DNA of 64,000 bases from Symbiodinium natans. Taxonomy: Eukaryota; Sar; Dinophyceae; Suessiales; Symbiodiniaceae. The DNA is taken from positions 292,501 to 356,500 of the forward strand of contig CAJNDS010002109.1 of the NCBI GenBank assembly GCA_905221605.1, written 5' to 3'. This document shows, one piece after another, positions 34,904 to 44,300 of the stretch. The position numbers were made by a program, and so were the translations under genes. Within the stretch, counting starts at the first letter, position 1. The number at the start of each line of letters is the position of its first letter. The notes under the pieces are model-generated. The model did no database searches, had not been told where the DNA came from, and was given only the letters and a program-made list of their open reading frames with translations.

Positions 34904-35130
34904 CATCGGCGGGAGGCGCGCGATGAAAACCAACAAGTCCACAGGCTTCCATGCATTCACTTCTGAAAAGAACGCCACTCCAATCTCCAATGTATCTGCA
35001 TCTTCCAACGCATGCATCTGTCTTCCAAATCATTTTTAATATACTATTCGTGTATAGTAGTAAATTACACATTACACTTTAATTTCCTATAAAAACGCAT
35101 AGAAACCATTGTAAAACACAGGCCCCAGGA

Positions 35131-36360
35131 CACTCAGCTCTCCAGAATAAAACCCTAAACCTTAAACACGAAGAGAGAGCCTGAGCCTGAGGCCTTGGCC
35201 CTAAGCCTGGGGGCGGCTAAGCGCCCTATGAACCTCTCAGCAACCCGATGGTTTTTGTTTGGTTCTGGGGTTTAGGGTTTAGGGTTTAGGGCTTAGGGCT
35301 TAGGGTTAAGGGTTTAGGGTTTCCGTTGCAAAGTAACCAACCACGCCAAAAGGGGCCCGATGACAGTTTTCTAGTAATGTGGCTGCTGGGGATACTAAGA
35401 CCCTGAACATGGATCCGTGTCAAACCCACGCTATTCTGACTCACAGAAACCTCCTGGTCAAGCCCTTAATCTTATCCCCTATCTAGTCCCTATACTTAAG
35501 CAGCCCCCAAATAACGGCTAAACAACCCCTAAGGTCCCTTATAATTAAGGGTCCCTCCTCTAGTCCCAAGTCCCTTCGCCTCAGGATATGCCTCTCCAAG
35601 CAGGCGGACGAAGGACCCCTGTGCCATGGAGTCCCTACTTATGAAGGTTCATGGGTTTAGGGTTTAGGGTTTAGGGTTTCATCCATAAGAAGGGTTGCAA
35701 GTACCCAAAAAGTTAGAACCAAATGGCGGTTTCCGAGGGGTCCTTTCTCTACTATTTGGGGGCGCCCATATTAGGGGTCCCTTGTTTTCGCAAACCCCCA
35801 TATTTACCATACTTGTACCCTAAACCCTAAACCCTAAACCCCTAAACCCCTAAACCCCTAAACCCTAAACCCTAAACGAACACCCCAAGCACCCAGGCAT
35901 GCACACTGCCAACACATCTAGTCTAACATCCAAAGTTTCAGGCTAACCCAACACCCCGAAGCCTGCGCAACCCCTAAACCCTAAACCCTAAACCCCAGAC
36001 CCTAAACCCCAGACCCTAAACCCTAAACCCTCCAAAACCCAAAAAACTAAACCCTAAACCAAATTGGTTTACTAAACCCAAACCCCCCACCCCCCAAGAA
36101 AACAAAAAGGGAGAGCCCCTTGGTTTGCCATGGGGGTGGTGTATTCAACATTTTCTCACGTCAGACCCTAAACCCTAAGCCCTGAACCCTGAACCCTAAA
36201 CCCTGAACCCTAAACTCTGAACCTAAACTGGACCCTAAACCCTAAAACCCTGAATGAAGCCTCGAACCCCTAAAGCGAGGATTCTGCCTCAAGCCTAAGC
36301 TACAAAGTGCCCAAAAGACTCGTTCTAAACCTGTATCCCGGCCCTGAAGCCCTGTCAGCA
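35131..36360. other. Telomeric derivatives and MITE remnants, no gene
   Basis: Includes a degraded family A relative (35313-35403), an inverted family C copy (about 35466-35567, ending GGTCCCTCCTCTAGTCC) and CCCTAAA arrays (35815-35876, 35970-36060). Confidence 0.55.
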
Positions 36361-36365
36361 GTCGA

Positions 36366-36450
36366 AGATGCCCAGTAGTACCCTTTCTCCCTTTTTGGGG
36401 GGATGCAGGTTCCCCCCCCCCCCCCCCACCATAAACCCCTTTCTCTATCC
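36366..36450. mobile_element. Family A MITE-like remnant (left end only)
   Basis: ATGCCCAGTAGTACCCTTT followed by CCCTTTTTGGGG and a C-run (36413-36427); the right inverted end is absent. Confidence 0.5.
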
Positions 36451-36644
36451 CCTTTGGGAATTGTTTTTTATATTTGCTTATATAAAACCCAAGAGGATAT
36501 TAAGAAGTGTTTTTTGTTAAGGTTCTAAGGGGAGTATAGCTGTCAGCAAGATTAAATCCTAGGTTACTGGGCAAGCTAGCAGGACTCGGCTACGAGATCA
36601 CTTCGGCCGTCTGCCTGGAAGAAGGCCTTTGGGTGTGGGACTTC

Positions 36645-36800
36645 ACAAAAAGTAGGGGGTACCCTATTGGGGTCCTTACTATAAGAGAATCTTACTAGTT
36701 GGGGGTCTACAATGGGGTAGGACAAAAAGTAGGGGGTACCTTATTGGGGTCCTAAAATACTATCAGAGAATCTTACTCGTTGGGGGTCCAAAATAGGGGT
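36645..36800 (+). repeat. 77 bp tandem duplication
   Basis: Two copies (36645-36721, 36722-36800) of a unit starting ACAAAAAGTAGGGGGTACC and containing AGAGAATCTTACT and GTTGGGGGTC, with a few differences. Confidence 0.85.
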
Positions 36801-36924
36801 CCCTTTATTTTAGGAAATCCCCCATGTGGGGTTAGGGCTTCGGGGGTTTTCTGGGCAGGGTTTTCGGGGGTTTGCGCGTCGAATTCCCCTAAACGCCTTG
36901 GACCGAAATAAACTTTAAGTCTGT

Positions 36925-37013
36925 TAGGGTTTAGGGTTTAGGGTTTAGGGTTTAGGGTTTAGGGTTTAGGGTTTAGGGTTTAGGGTTTAGGGTTTAGGGT
37001 TTAGGGTTTAGGG
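36925..37013 (+). repeat. Interstitial telomeric array, about 12 TTTAGGG units
   Basis: Perfect heptamers. Confidence 0.97.
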
Positions 37014-37035
37014 TAAGTTCCACCCTAAACCCTTC

Positions 37036-37148
37036 CTTGGTAGCTCAGTGGTACGTCTTGCCCTTTTTTTGGGAGTTTCCAGGTTTTCCTGTTAAGCAAC
37101 CATCCCCCCAGAAAGGGTACTCGTATGATAATCTGGTTCCTGCTAGCG
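37036..37148. mobile_element. Family A MITE-like element, degraded, with tRNA A-box-like start
   Basis: Left end CTTGGTAGCTCAGTGGTACG; interior CCCTTTTTTTGGG and AAAGGGTACTCGTATGATAA match family A; right end CTGGTTCCTGCTAGC is diverged. Confidence 0.6.
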
Positions 37149-37261
37149 GCGTCACGGGTGACCGCGAGGGTTTGTCGGGTTTTCAGGGTTTTAGGGTGTG
37201 CTGAGGTGGGTGGGGGGGGGGGAGGGGTTGGTTCCGTCCATTCCCCGCCCTGCACTACACA

Positions 37262-37813
37262 ATGCTCTTCTCCTCGCAGCATCTCCTCAAAGCACCCCTT
37301 CCCTTGCTTACCGAGCCATGTTCATTCTGGCATGGCTTGCCGTGTCCTTGTCCATGGCCTGTTGTCAGAGTCGAATGCAGTGGTCTCTTGGACCTCTTGG
37401 ACAAAGCCATGGAGTGCACCACTGTGTCCATGAAGAAGCGGAAGCGAACGCCAACAGCTGCTCAGAAAACAACCATCCTGCATGCTGATGGCTGCAAGGC
37501 TTGGAAAAGCGCTGCTGAGCCGAGAAAAATCAGATTTCAGGCAGTGAACCACTCGAAAATGCAGTTCACTGCGTCCGTGCCAAAGCCCAAAAGAGGCGAA
37601 AGTAGAAGCACAGGGACCCAATGTCTTGATGTTTGCTGGAGATACTTGAAGAGGTAATTGCCTACGTCGCTGCATTCAAAGAATGCCGATAGAGAGGTAA
37701 ACCCCAGAATCTTCGATTATGTCCTGAGCTTTGAGTGGCGCCAGAACAATGGTCCCGACATTTGGAAAGCTCTGGGAGGAGCCTTGGCAAAGCAAGCAAA
37801 CGCCAGGGTCTGA
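37262..37813 (+). pseudogene. 3' part of an ISXO2/IS1595- or Merlin-like transposase gene
   Basis: The frame 37262-37657 codes for HADGCKAW, VNHSKMQF and CWRYLKR. In this family the HxDG segment carries the second catalytic Asp and the VNHS segment and W-x2-LKR follow it. A TAA at 37655-37657 interrupts the frame directly after LKR. The same frame then continues for 51 codons (SLHSKN, FEWRQNNGPD, WKALGG) to a TGA at 37811, again as the family's C-terminus would. The first catalytic Asp and the N-terminal zinc region are not recognisable upstream, so the copy is 5' truncated or the upstream exons are lost. The - strand ORFs over the same stretch are shadows. These enzymes move DNA transposons by cut and paste. 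Confidence 0.65.
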
Positions 37814-38190
37814 AGAAAAGTTTGCCTGCCTGACGCCCTGAAAACAAAGTTTTCGTTTTGAGCACTTCCTTCTGTGTCTCCTGAATTCCCCACTCCTGCC
37901 ATGGTTTTAGGCACCTCAAAGCTAGAAGTCATGGTAAAAACGATACATTCCAGCAGTGCCCACGCAGCCCCTAAAATAGCCAACCCTCAAAGACTCGAGG
38001 AATTTGCACATTTCCACAATCTGTGCTTCACTTTGCCTCTGCAAAACCTCTGCGGTCGTGGGCAACGCCGCAACCTGGTTCCTGGGCTACCAAGCTACTC
38101 CGCCATCAACCTCAAGCCCCAAGCTCCCGATATCTTTCCGTACCCTGAGACGCGTTGCGACAACCAATACTTTGGGAAGGATTACTCTAC
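37814..38190. other. Flank of the transposase fragment, nothing recognised
   Basis: Unique sequence with overlapping unconvincing ORFs on both strands; may belong to the same DNA transposon, but no terminal inverted repeat was paired. Confidence 0.35.
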
Positions 38191-38300
38191 TAGGATGCCC
38201 AGTAGTACCCTTATTCCCTTTTTGGGGGGTTTAGGTTCCCTTATAAACCCCTTTAAGCAAAAAAGGGCACCCTTTTTAAGTCTAGCTTCTGGGCAGCCTA
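38191..38300. mobile_element. MITE-like element, family A, copy 5
   Basis: TAGGATGCCCAG at the left and CTGGGCAGCCTA at the right (11 of 12 inverse matches); interior CCCTTTTTGGGG...AAAAAAGGGCACCC; 110 bp. Confidence 0.75.
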
Positions 38301-38469
38301 GTCTATAATCTTCCAACGAAGGTCCTTCTCACCAATCTCGAGCTTAAGATATGAGCTTTTGTTGGCACTTAGGAGAAGCTGGACCCTTTCGCGCTTTGAG
38401 GGGGGTCGAATAGAAGCTTCGAACCTTCGGAAATGGTTTTACACCCGAACAGCCCCACCCTACCGATTT

Positions 38470-38700
38470 AGAATCTGTGAGTTTTACTCTGGACTCTGGG
38501 CATTCCAGGGATTCTCTGGGATATTCAGCCGGTGGTTGGGCACTCCGGGATTCTCTGGCGACACTCCAATAGAATTCTCTGGGAATACTCCGCGGTTGGG
38601 CACTCCATGGATTTTCTGTGGATACTGTGGGCTTGGGCACTCCGGATTCTCTGGGGATGCCCCCTGGGGCTGTGGATTCGGGAGATGGGCGGGGAGAAGA
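38470..38700 (+). repeat. Degenerate minisatellite GGGCACTCC-GGATTCTCTGGGGA
   Basis: Four to five units of 35-50 bp sharing GGGCACTCC, GGATTCTCTGG and ATACTCC; resembles words in the block at 13800-14260. The ORFs here are repeat translations. Confidence 0.6.
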
Positions 38701-38939
38701 CCGAACAAGGAGAAGAGCTTAGTTAAAAGCTACCCGCACCGAGGGTGGGGGAACTATCATCGCTGTAAACACCCGGACTTTTGAACCCTAAACCCTAAAC
38801 CCTAAACACCGGAATGTGCCACGGACTGTTGAACAGCCCGTAACTTTGAACACCCCCCCTCCCACCATGTCTGATGCAAAACCACCCCTTCTTGTAAGGT
38901 TGTTTCAACCCCCAAGTAGCTCAACCCCCACACCCTGAA

Positions 38940-39064
38940 ACACCCTAAGCCCCAAACCCTAAACCCAAAACTCCAAGCCCAAAACCCTAAACCCTAAGCC
39001 CTAAGCCCTAAACCCTAAACCCTAAACCCTAAACCCCAAACCCTAAACCCTAAACCCTAAACCT
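38940..39064 (-). repeat. CCCTAAA array with CCCCAAA/CCCTAAG variants
   Basis: Directly followed, after 34 bp, by a PPR-like island. Confidence 0.93.
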
Positions 39065-39098
39065 GCTCCCCTAAAGCGCCCCAGACCCCAAAAAACAG

Positions 39099-39159
39099 GG
39101 CTGAAGTTGCTTCTGGCGCTGGCAACCTTCGGTGCGTCCGAGGAGGCACGGAACTTCCG
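39099..39159 (+). CDS. PPR-like exon island
   Basis: After AAAAACAG the sequence reads, with two leading bases, LKLLLALATFGASEEARNF, matching PPR helix A plus the start of helix B. Two leading bases after AG, as in the exons at 16865, 22266, 22989 and 29587. Flanked by CCCTAAA on the left and TTTAGGG derivatives on the right. It could be a later exon of the 16-30 kb PPR gene or a separate gene. Confidence 0.4.
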
Positions 39160-39407
39160 GGTCTTTCAGGGTTTAGGGTTTCGGGTTTGGGGTTTAGGGT
39201 TTAGGGTTTAGGGCTTAGGGCTTAGGGCTTGGTTCCTACGCCACCCCTTGATGGCCTCAGCAGATATTTATGTGTGTGTGTGTATGTTTGTATGTCTTTG
39301 TTGGCTCCCAGTACCTCCCTGATCTTGCTAGGTCCGCCCTCCACGCTGGAGTCAGTTCAGGCAGTCGCTGATTCTGCTGCCCGGCTCCGCAACACGCCAA
39401 CCACTCG

Positions 39408-40273
39408 GGTTTAGGGTTTAGGGTTTAGGGTTTAGGGTTTAGGGTTTAGTATAAACCCTAAACACCAAACCCTAAACCTAAAGTTTACGATTTAGGGATA
39501 GCTCACCCGAAAATGGCAACGGACAGTGCCTCAAAGTAATATACCCTCCCCCAACACAACCCTCGATCACACAACCCCAAGGCATCATAAAGTCCAAAAA
39601 GCCGTAAACCCGGATTCCCTGCCCCCCCCCCCCCTCACATAACCCTGAATCCTTGGCCCTAAACTGCAAAATCAGACATCCCCCGAAACCTTTCCCATGA
39701 TCATTTAGCACTTGGGCAGCTCACCCCTAAACTTCAAACCTCCCGAAGCCTCCCACAGCTCTGCGCACCACCTCGATAGCACCCACATCCTACCTTGGCT
39801 TTCTTTTGGCTGGCTGTTTTAGACTCTAACCTTTTGGGTTTGTAGAAATTACAAGAGGAGCCTACAAGTCAAAACTTTTAGGAGGGTTTCAGAAGTCGGC
39901 CATCCTACATGCCTCGATCCTTACAAGACCGACATTTCTGTATATAAAGCTCAAAGCTGCCCACTTCACGTGCTCTCAACTCTAAACCCTGAACCCTGAA
40001 CCCTGAACCCTGAACGCTAAACCCTAAACCCTAAACCCTAAACCCTAAACCCTTAACCCTTAAACCCTAAACCCTGAACCTTATCAAGCCCCAAACGCCT
40101 TATCCGTTGCCTTTGAACCCACTCCCAATCCCCCATCCCTCAAGACACAGCCCTGGAGCTTCACAAAAACCTCAGTTTAGTAGTGACTGCCCCTTAATTG
40201 GTACATAGAACTGTTGGAAAAGAGAGTCTCAGGTGGTTCTTTCTGAGGAAAGGAGGCACCCCATACTACACCA
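39408..40273. other. Telomeric array plus unique spacer, no gene
   Basis: TTTAGGG array at 39408-39450, a CCCTGAA/CCCTAAA block at 39985-40080, unique sequence between; ORFs carry no recognisable motif. Confidence 0.5.
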
Positions 40274-40392
40274 TTTGCTTAAGAACCCCCCCCCCCCCAA
40301 CAAAAAAAAGACACGAAATCTGTAGATTCTCTTCCTTATAAGGGTAATATAGGAATGATTATCTTTCATGCTTGGGGGGGTTCGTAAGCAAA
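40274..40392. mobile_element. MITE-like element, family I, copy 1
   Basis: Ends TTTGCTTAAGAACCCCCC and GGGGGGTTCGTAAGCAAA, inverse with one mismatch over 18 bp; 119 bp; contains TTCTCTTCCTTATAAGGG as in the copies at 48666 and 55449. Confidence 0.82.
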
Positions 40393-40426
40393 AACGTAGT
40401 ACGGCAGTTTTTTTGGGGGGTTACAC

Positions 40427-40529
40427 CTTGGGATGTTCCTCCTTATGCGAACAGTCGTTAGTAGGGATTGTAATAGGGGGTACTCTCATCCCAAAAGAAG
40501 ACTGCAAGCATAAGGAGAAATATCCCAAG
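40427..40529. mobile_element. MITE-like element, family B, copy 2, with target duplication
   Basis: CTTGGGATGTTCC start and CCCAAG end, 103 bp, flanked by TTACAC on both sides (40421-40426 and 40530-40535). Confidence 0.85.
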
Positions 40530-40903
40530 TTACACCCTCTGACTCAGGCTCGTTCCCGCCGCACTCCACGTGCTCCACGGCAACTTGCCAGGACGCAGGT
40601 TTCCTCGCTTAGGGTTTAGGGTTTCGGGTTTCGGGTTTAGGGTTTAGGGTTTTAGGGTTTAGGGTTCATGGTTTCGGAGCCTGCTACAAGCCACAGCCTC
40701 CAAGGAGCCATAAGGGGTTTGGGGTTTCGGGTTTAGGGTTTCGGGTTTAGGGTTTGGACCATCTCCAGCCTACTAGAAGCTTTGTACCATCAGCAGCTGA
40801 GGTAACCTCGACGCTCGGCTGAGAACGATTCCACAGTTCACGAGGAGTTGGAGGAGTTGGGTCTTTGGCGTTTAGGCTTTAGGTTTTTGGGTTTAGGGTT
40901 TAG

Positions 40904-40954
<51 letters not shown>

Positions 40955-41033
40955 TAGAGCTAGAGCTAGAGCTAGAGCTAGAGCCATAGAGCTAGAGCTA
41001 GAGCTAGAGCTAGAGCTAGAGCTAGAGCTAGAA
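40904..41033. repeat. Hexamer arrays CCAGAG and GAGCTA
   Basis: About nine CCAGAG units (40904-40956) pass into about twelve GAGCTA units with one CCATAGAG break near 40985. AGCT makes the second block self-complementary. The region to 41500 is unique with no supported gene. Confidence 0.95.
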
Positions 41034-41501
41034 GAGTCCGTTGGTGGCTGATGGAAACTGCCCATTTGTTGATGAGATTTAACACGGGGGGCGTGGGAGG
41101 CTATGAAGGTTCGTACAGTCGCACCCCTGAGCCTGAAACACTGAATGCTTGGCTAAGAGCATAGAAGGCTCACAGCCCTTCAAGAACGGCCCGAACGTGC
41201 CCAAGCCAGAGTTTTTTGTTTCTGTCGGGTCACTCGCAGTGCGTTGTACACAACAACCAGGCTAATGTAGGGGCATTTTTAGGTTGGAAGGGTATTATGG
41301 GCAGTCTAGACAGTATAGATCAGAACTAAAGAAATCTGTATAAGACTATGTATATATAACTTCAAAACAAGATGAGAGGATACTGTTGGGTCCTGGATGT
41401 TTCTTGAAATAATTTACTGGTTACACCCGATAAAACGCACCTCAATTCCACTACCTCATTTGCTTTCAAGGCTCCGAACTCCCAAGTACTCGGTTTAGTA
41501 G

Positions 41502-41878
41502 GGTTTAGGGTTTAGGGTTTAGGGTTTAGGATTTAGGGTTTAGGGTTTAGGGTTTAGGGTTTAGGGCATAAACCTGCCTTTCAGTTGGAGGGATCTCCCG
41601 TGCAGGTGTTTCTGGCGCACGTCTACCTCTCTGCTCCTGTGTACCTGCTGCTGCAGCACACCAAAGTGCTCGTGCCTTGTCTCGTACCCTAACCCTAAAC
41701 CCCCTAAACCCTAAGCCCTAAACCCTAGCCCTAAGTCCTAAGTCCTAAACCCTAAACCCTAAACCCTAAACCCTAAACCCTAAACCCTAAACCCTAAACC
41801 CTAAACCCTAAACCCTAAACCCTAAACCCTAAACCCTAAACCCTAAACCCTAAACCCTAAACCCTAAACCCTAAACCC
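41502..41878. repeat. Opposed telomeric arrays around an open island
   Basis: TTTAGGG at 41502-41566; CCCTAAA with CCCTAAG/TCCTAAG variants at 41688-41878 (last 20 units perfect). The island 41613-41685 follows CCGTGCAG and is open on + (VFLAHVYLSAP...), without recognised homology. Confidence 0.93.
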
Positions 41879-42419
41879 CAACCATTCAGGAAGAGGTTTA
41901 CAGGGCCAGCCTGGTTCCGCTCTTGGGGTTTCAATGCTCCAAGCCGCCTTCAGAGGAGTAAAAGGCACAGGACCCAAGAGCGGAGGATGGCTTTAGGGTC
42001 TAGGGTCTAGGGTCTAGGGTCTAGGGTTTAGGGTTTAGGGGGTTTAGGGGGTTGAGGCGGTTTAGGGTTTAGAGGCTAGGGTTTCGTTCTTATCGTAGAT
42101 GTGGTGCTCCCCTTCATCTGACTTTCACAAGTCCAGAGTCGCTTTGCAGAAACAAATGTCATGAATCGTCTAACCGAACATGATTCTTGTAAACCCTAAA
42201 CCCTAAACCCTAGACCTTAGACCCTAAACCCTAAACCCCAAACCCTAAATCCAAACTGGAAAGAATCAACAAATTGAACGGCTTGTAGCTAGGCGATTAT
42301 GGAGTCGGGAGCGCCGCGGGCGGTTCTCCGTCCTTTGATGGATAGGGGTCGTGTGAAACCTCTACCTCCAGTTTGCTTAGCATTTTCTTCGGACTTCAGC
42401 TGGACTCAGCTAAGCTAAA

Positions 42420-43344
42420 CTATGAGGTGGCCGTCTCTCGGAACAGTCTGCGCCTGTAGTTGCAGCCAAAGAAATTGAAGTCGGGGTCTCCCCACGAGAA
42501 GCGATTAGAGCCGTACTCTGTGAATGGCGAAGGGAAGGGCTAAGGTGCTAGCCGGTTGGCTCTGTGAACAATCTTTGGTGGTTTAAGGTTTTGTGGTTGC
42601 AACCCTAATCCCTAAACCCTAAACCCTAGACCCTAAACCCTAAACCCTAAACCCTAAGCCCTAAACCCGAAACCCTAAACCCTAACCCTAAACCCTAAAC
42701 CCTAAGCCCTAAACCCTAAACCCTAAACCCTTAACCCTAAACCCTAAACCCTAAACCCTAAACCCTAAACCCTAAACCCTAAACCCTAAACCCTAAACCC
42801 TAAACCCTAAACCGCTGATGAGCGCTTGGAGGTCAATCTGTAGTCCTCAGTGCTCCAGGGGTCTGTTGTTCGGCGTTGTATTTCCCAGCGATTAGCGACG
42901 TGTGTTTGGTGGTTCGTGTTTGGTGTTTCAATGGTTTTCTGGTGAGTGATGCGTGCTTGGTTTGGCTTACAACCCTAAAACCTAAGCACTTGCACCTGCT
43001 GCACAGCACCATACCTATAACCTTCGCGCGACGAACTTGCGGCCCTGAGCCTAAACCTCAACCCGTGTATGTACCCTGAACCTCGTAACTCATCATCCTC
43101 TCCTAGCCCTGCATACATACAAGCCCTAGACCCTTCAACCCCAACTCCGGTAATAAGCGTGGAGGGTCATGTCAGGTGGCGAGCCATCGCCATGGGCGTT
43201 TATCCAACACGTAAGCCGAAGCTCTGCACCCTGAACCCTAAAGCCTCCCTCGGCCCCCTGGCTTGTTTCACTGAGGTCACTGGCATCCTGCTTCTCCATC
43301 GCACTAGTGGTGAGATTTACATTGCGCTTGGGCGCTCCTGCACC
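42420..43344 (-). CDS. Two-exon fragment of an unrecognised gene
   Basis: On the - strand the last exon is 42517-42420. It follows TTCGCCATTCACAG, reads YGSNRFSWGDPDF and NYRRRLFRE, and ends in TAG (42422-42420). The preceding exon candidate is 43344-43245: acceptor GCGGTGCAG, product NLTTSAMEKQDASDLSETSQ, G|GC donor. It leaves one base that pairs with the two leading bases of the last exon. The intron between contains the telomeric array at 42609-42812. No protein family was recognised. An internal ATG at 43299 could be a start, giving only 50 residues; more likely further exons lie to the right. Confidence 0.4.
42609..42812 (-). repeat. Long CCCTAAA array (about 28 units with variants)
   Basis: Heptamers with CCCGAAA, CCCTAAG and CCCTAGA variants; the last 12 units are perfect. 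Confidence 0.95.
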
Positions 43345-43693
43345 GCGAATGTGCGACGTTGACCTGGTACTCGCACTAGCAGCACACGTCACATGCAGTT
43401 TTTTTTTCACTTCTCTATTCGGATTCGCTGCCTTCCCGCCGAGCGAAGCGCAGCAGCTAAGCTGCCAATACTACCAGCAGAAGGGTAACTACCCCCTAAA
43501 CCCTAAACCCTAAACCCTAAACCCTAATCCCAAGCCCTAAACCCTAAACCGTTCATGTGCGCTTAATCTTGGCCACAGACAAAGTGGTAGAACCCGCTTG
43601 CTCTCCCTTCACCAAGGCATGAACCGGACATGTCATATGAGTAGCTCTCTAAGTTAGATTAGGGTCCTTTTAGGTTTAGGGTTTAGAGTTTAC

Positions 43694-43804
43694 AGTAAAC
43701 TCCAGAAAGTTGGAACATGGGTTTAGGGTGATTCGTACCGGGTTTCCCTATCTTTGACCTTAAGAGCATTAGGATGTTGATGTTCCAACTTTCTGGAGTT
43801 TACT
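43694..43804. mobile_element. MITE-like element, family F
   Basis: Perfect 25 bp terminal inverted repeats: left 43694-43718 begins AGTAAACTCCAGAAAGTTGG, right 43780-43804 ends with the inverse. 111 bp; interior holds one telomeric heptamer GTTTAGGG. No second copy seen here. Confidence 0.92.
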
Positions 43805-43962
43805 TGTAGATCGGCTTAGGGTAGCTTCCTCCCTCCCTCCTCTCCCCTCCACCCACCCGTAGGGTCTAGGGTTTAGGTCTGGGTGTGGGGTTTATGGTTT
43901 GGTGCTTAGGGCCCAACTTCTCCCTAAACAAATCAACAGGTAATTGGGCAGGTAATGGGCCC

Positions 43963-44300
43963 TAAACCCTAAACCCTAAACCCTAAACCCTAAACCCTAA
44001 ACCCTAAACCCTAAACCCTCAACTGGGGGACCCAGGTTTTCCCTCAAAGGTCCACACCCCTGCATGCTGATGTTTACGTCGTTAAGCCTTGGCGCCCTCA
44101 ACGCTTAAGCCCTGTACCGTTAGGGTTCAGGGTTTGGGGGTCGGGGTTCAGGGTTCTGGGGTTCAGGGTTCTGGGTTGAGGGCTTAGATCCTAAACCCTA
44201 AACCCTAAACCCTAAACCCTAAACCCTAAACCCTAAACCCTAAACCCTAAACCCTAGACCCTAAACCCTAAACCCTAAACCCTAAACCCTAAACCCTAAG
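43963..44300. repeat. CCCTAAA arrays (43963-44022, 44189-44300) with unique sequence between
   Basis: Perfect heptamers in both arrays; 44115-44185 has TTCAGGG variants in the opposite orientation. Confidence 0.95.

Larger units (their letters stand above)
32870..35130. other. AT-rich island (virus-like insertion region)
   Basis: Base composition changes sharply to AT-rich and telomeric heptamers disappear. Two copies of CTCTTGTTTATAAACAC, about 99 bp apart (33041, 33141), lie upstream. An unclassified ORF and a truncated DNA polymerase gene follow. No terminal repeats were found at the borders. Confidence 0.7.

Noticed and set aside
37036-37060. tRNA gene suggested by TAGCTCAGTGGTA
   Set aside because: No cloverleaf, no B box at the right distance, and the sequence is the end of a family A inverted-repeat element.
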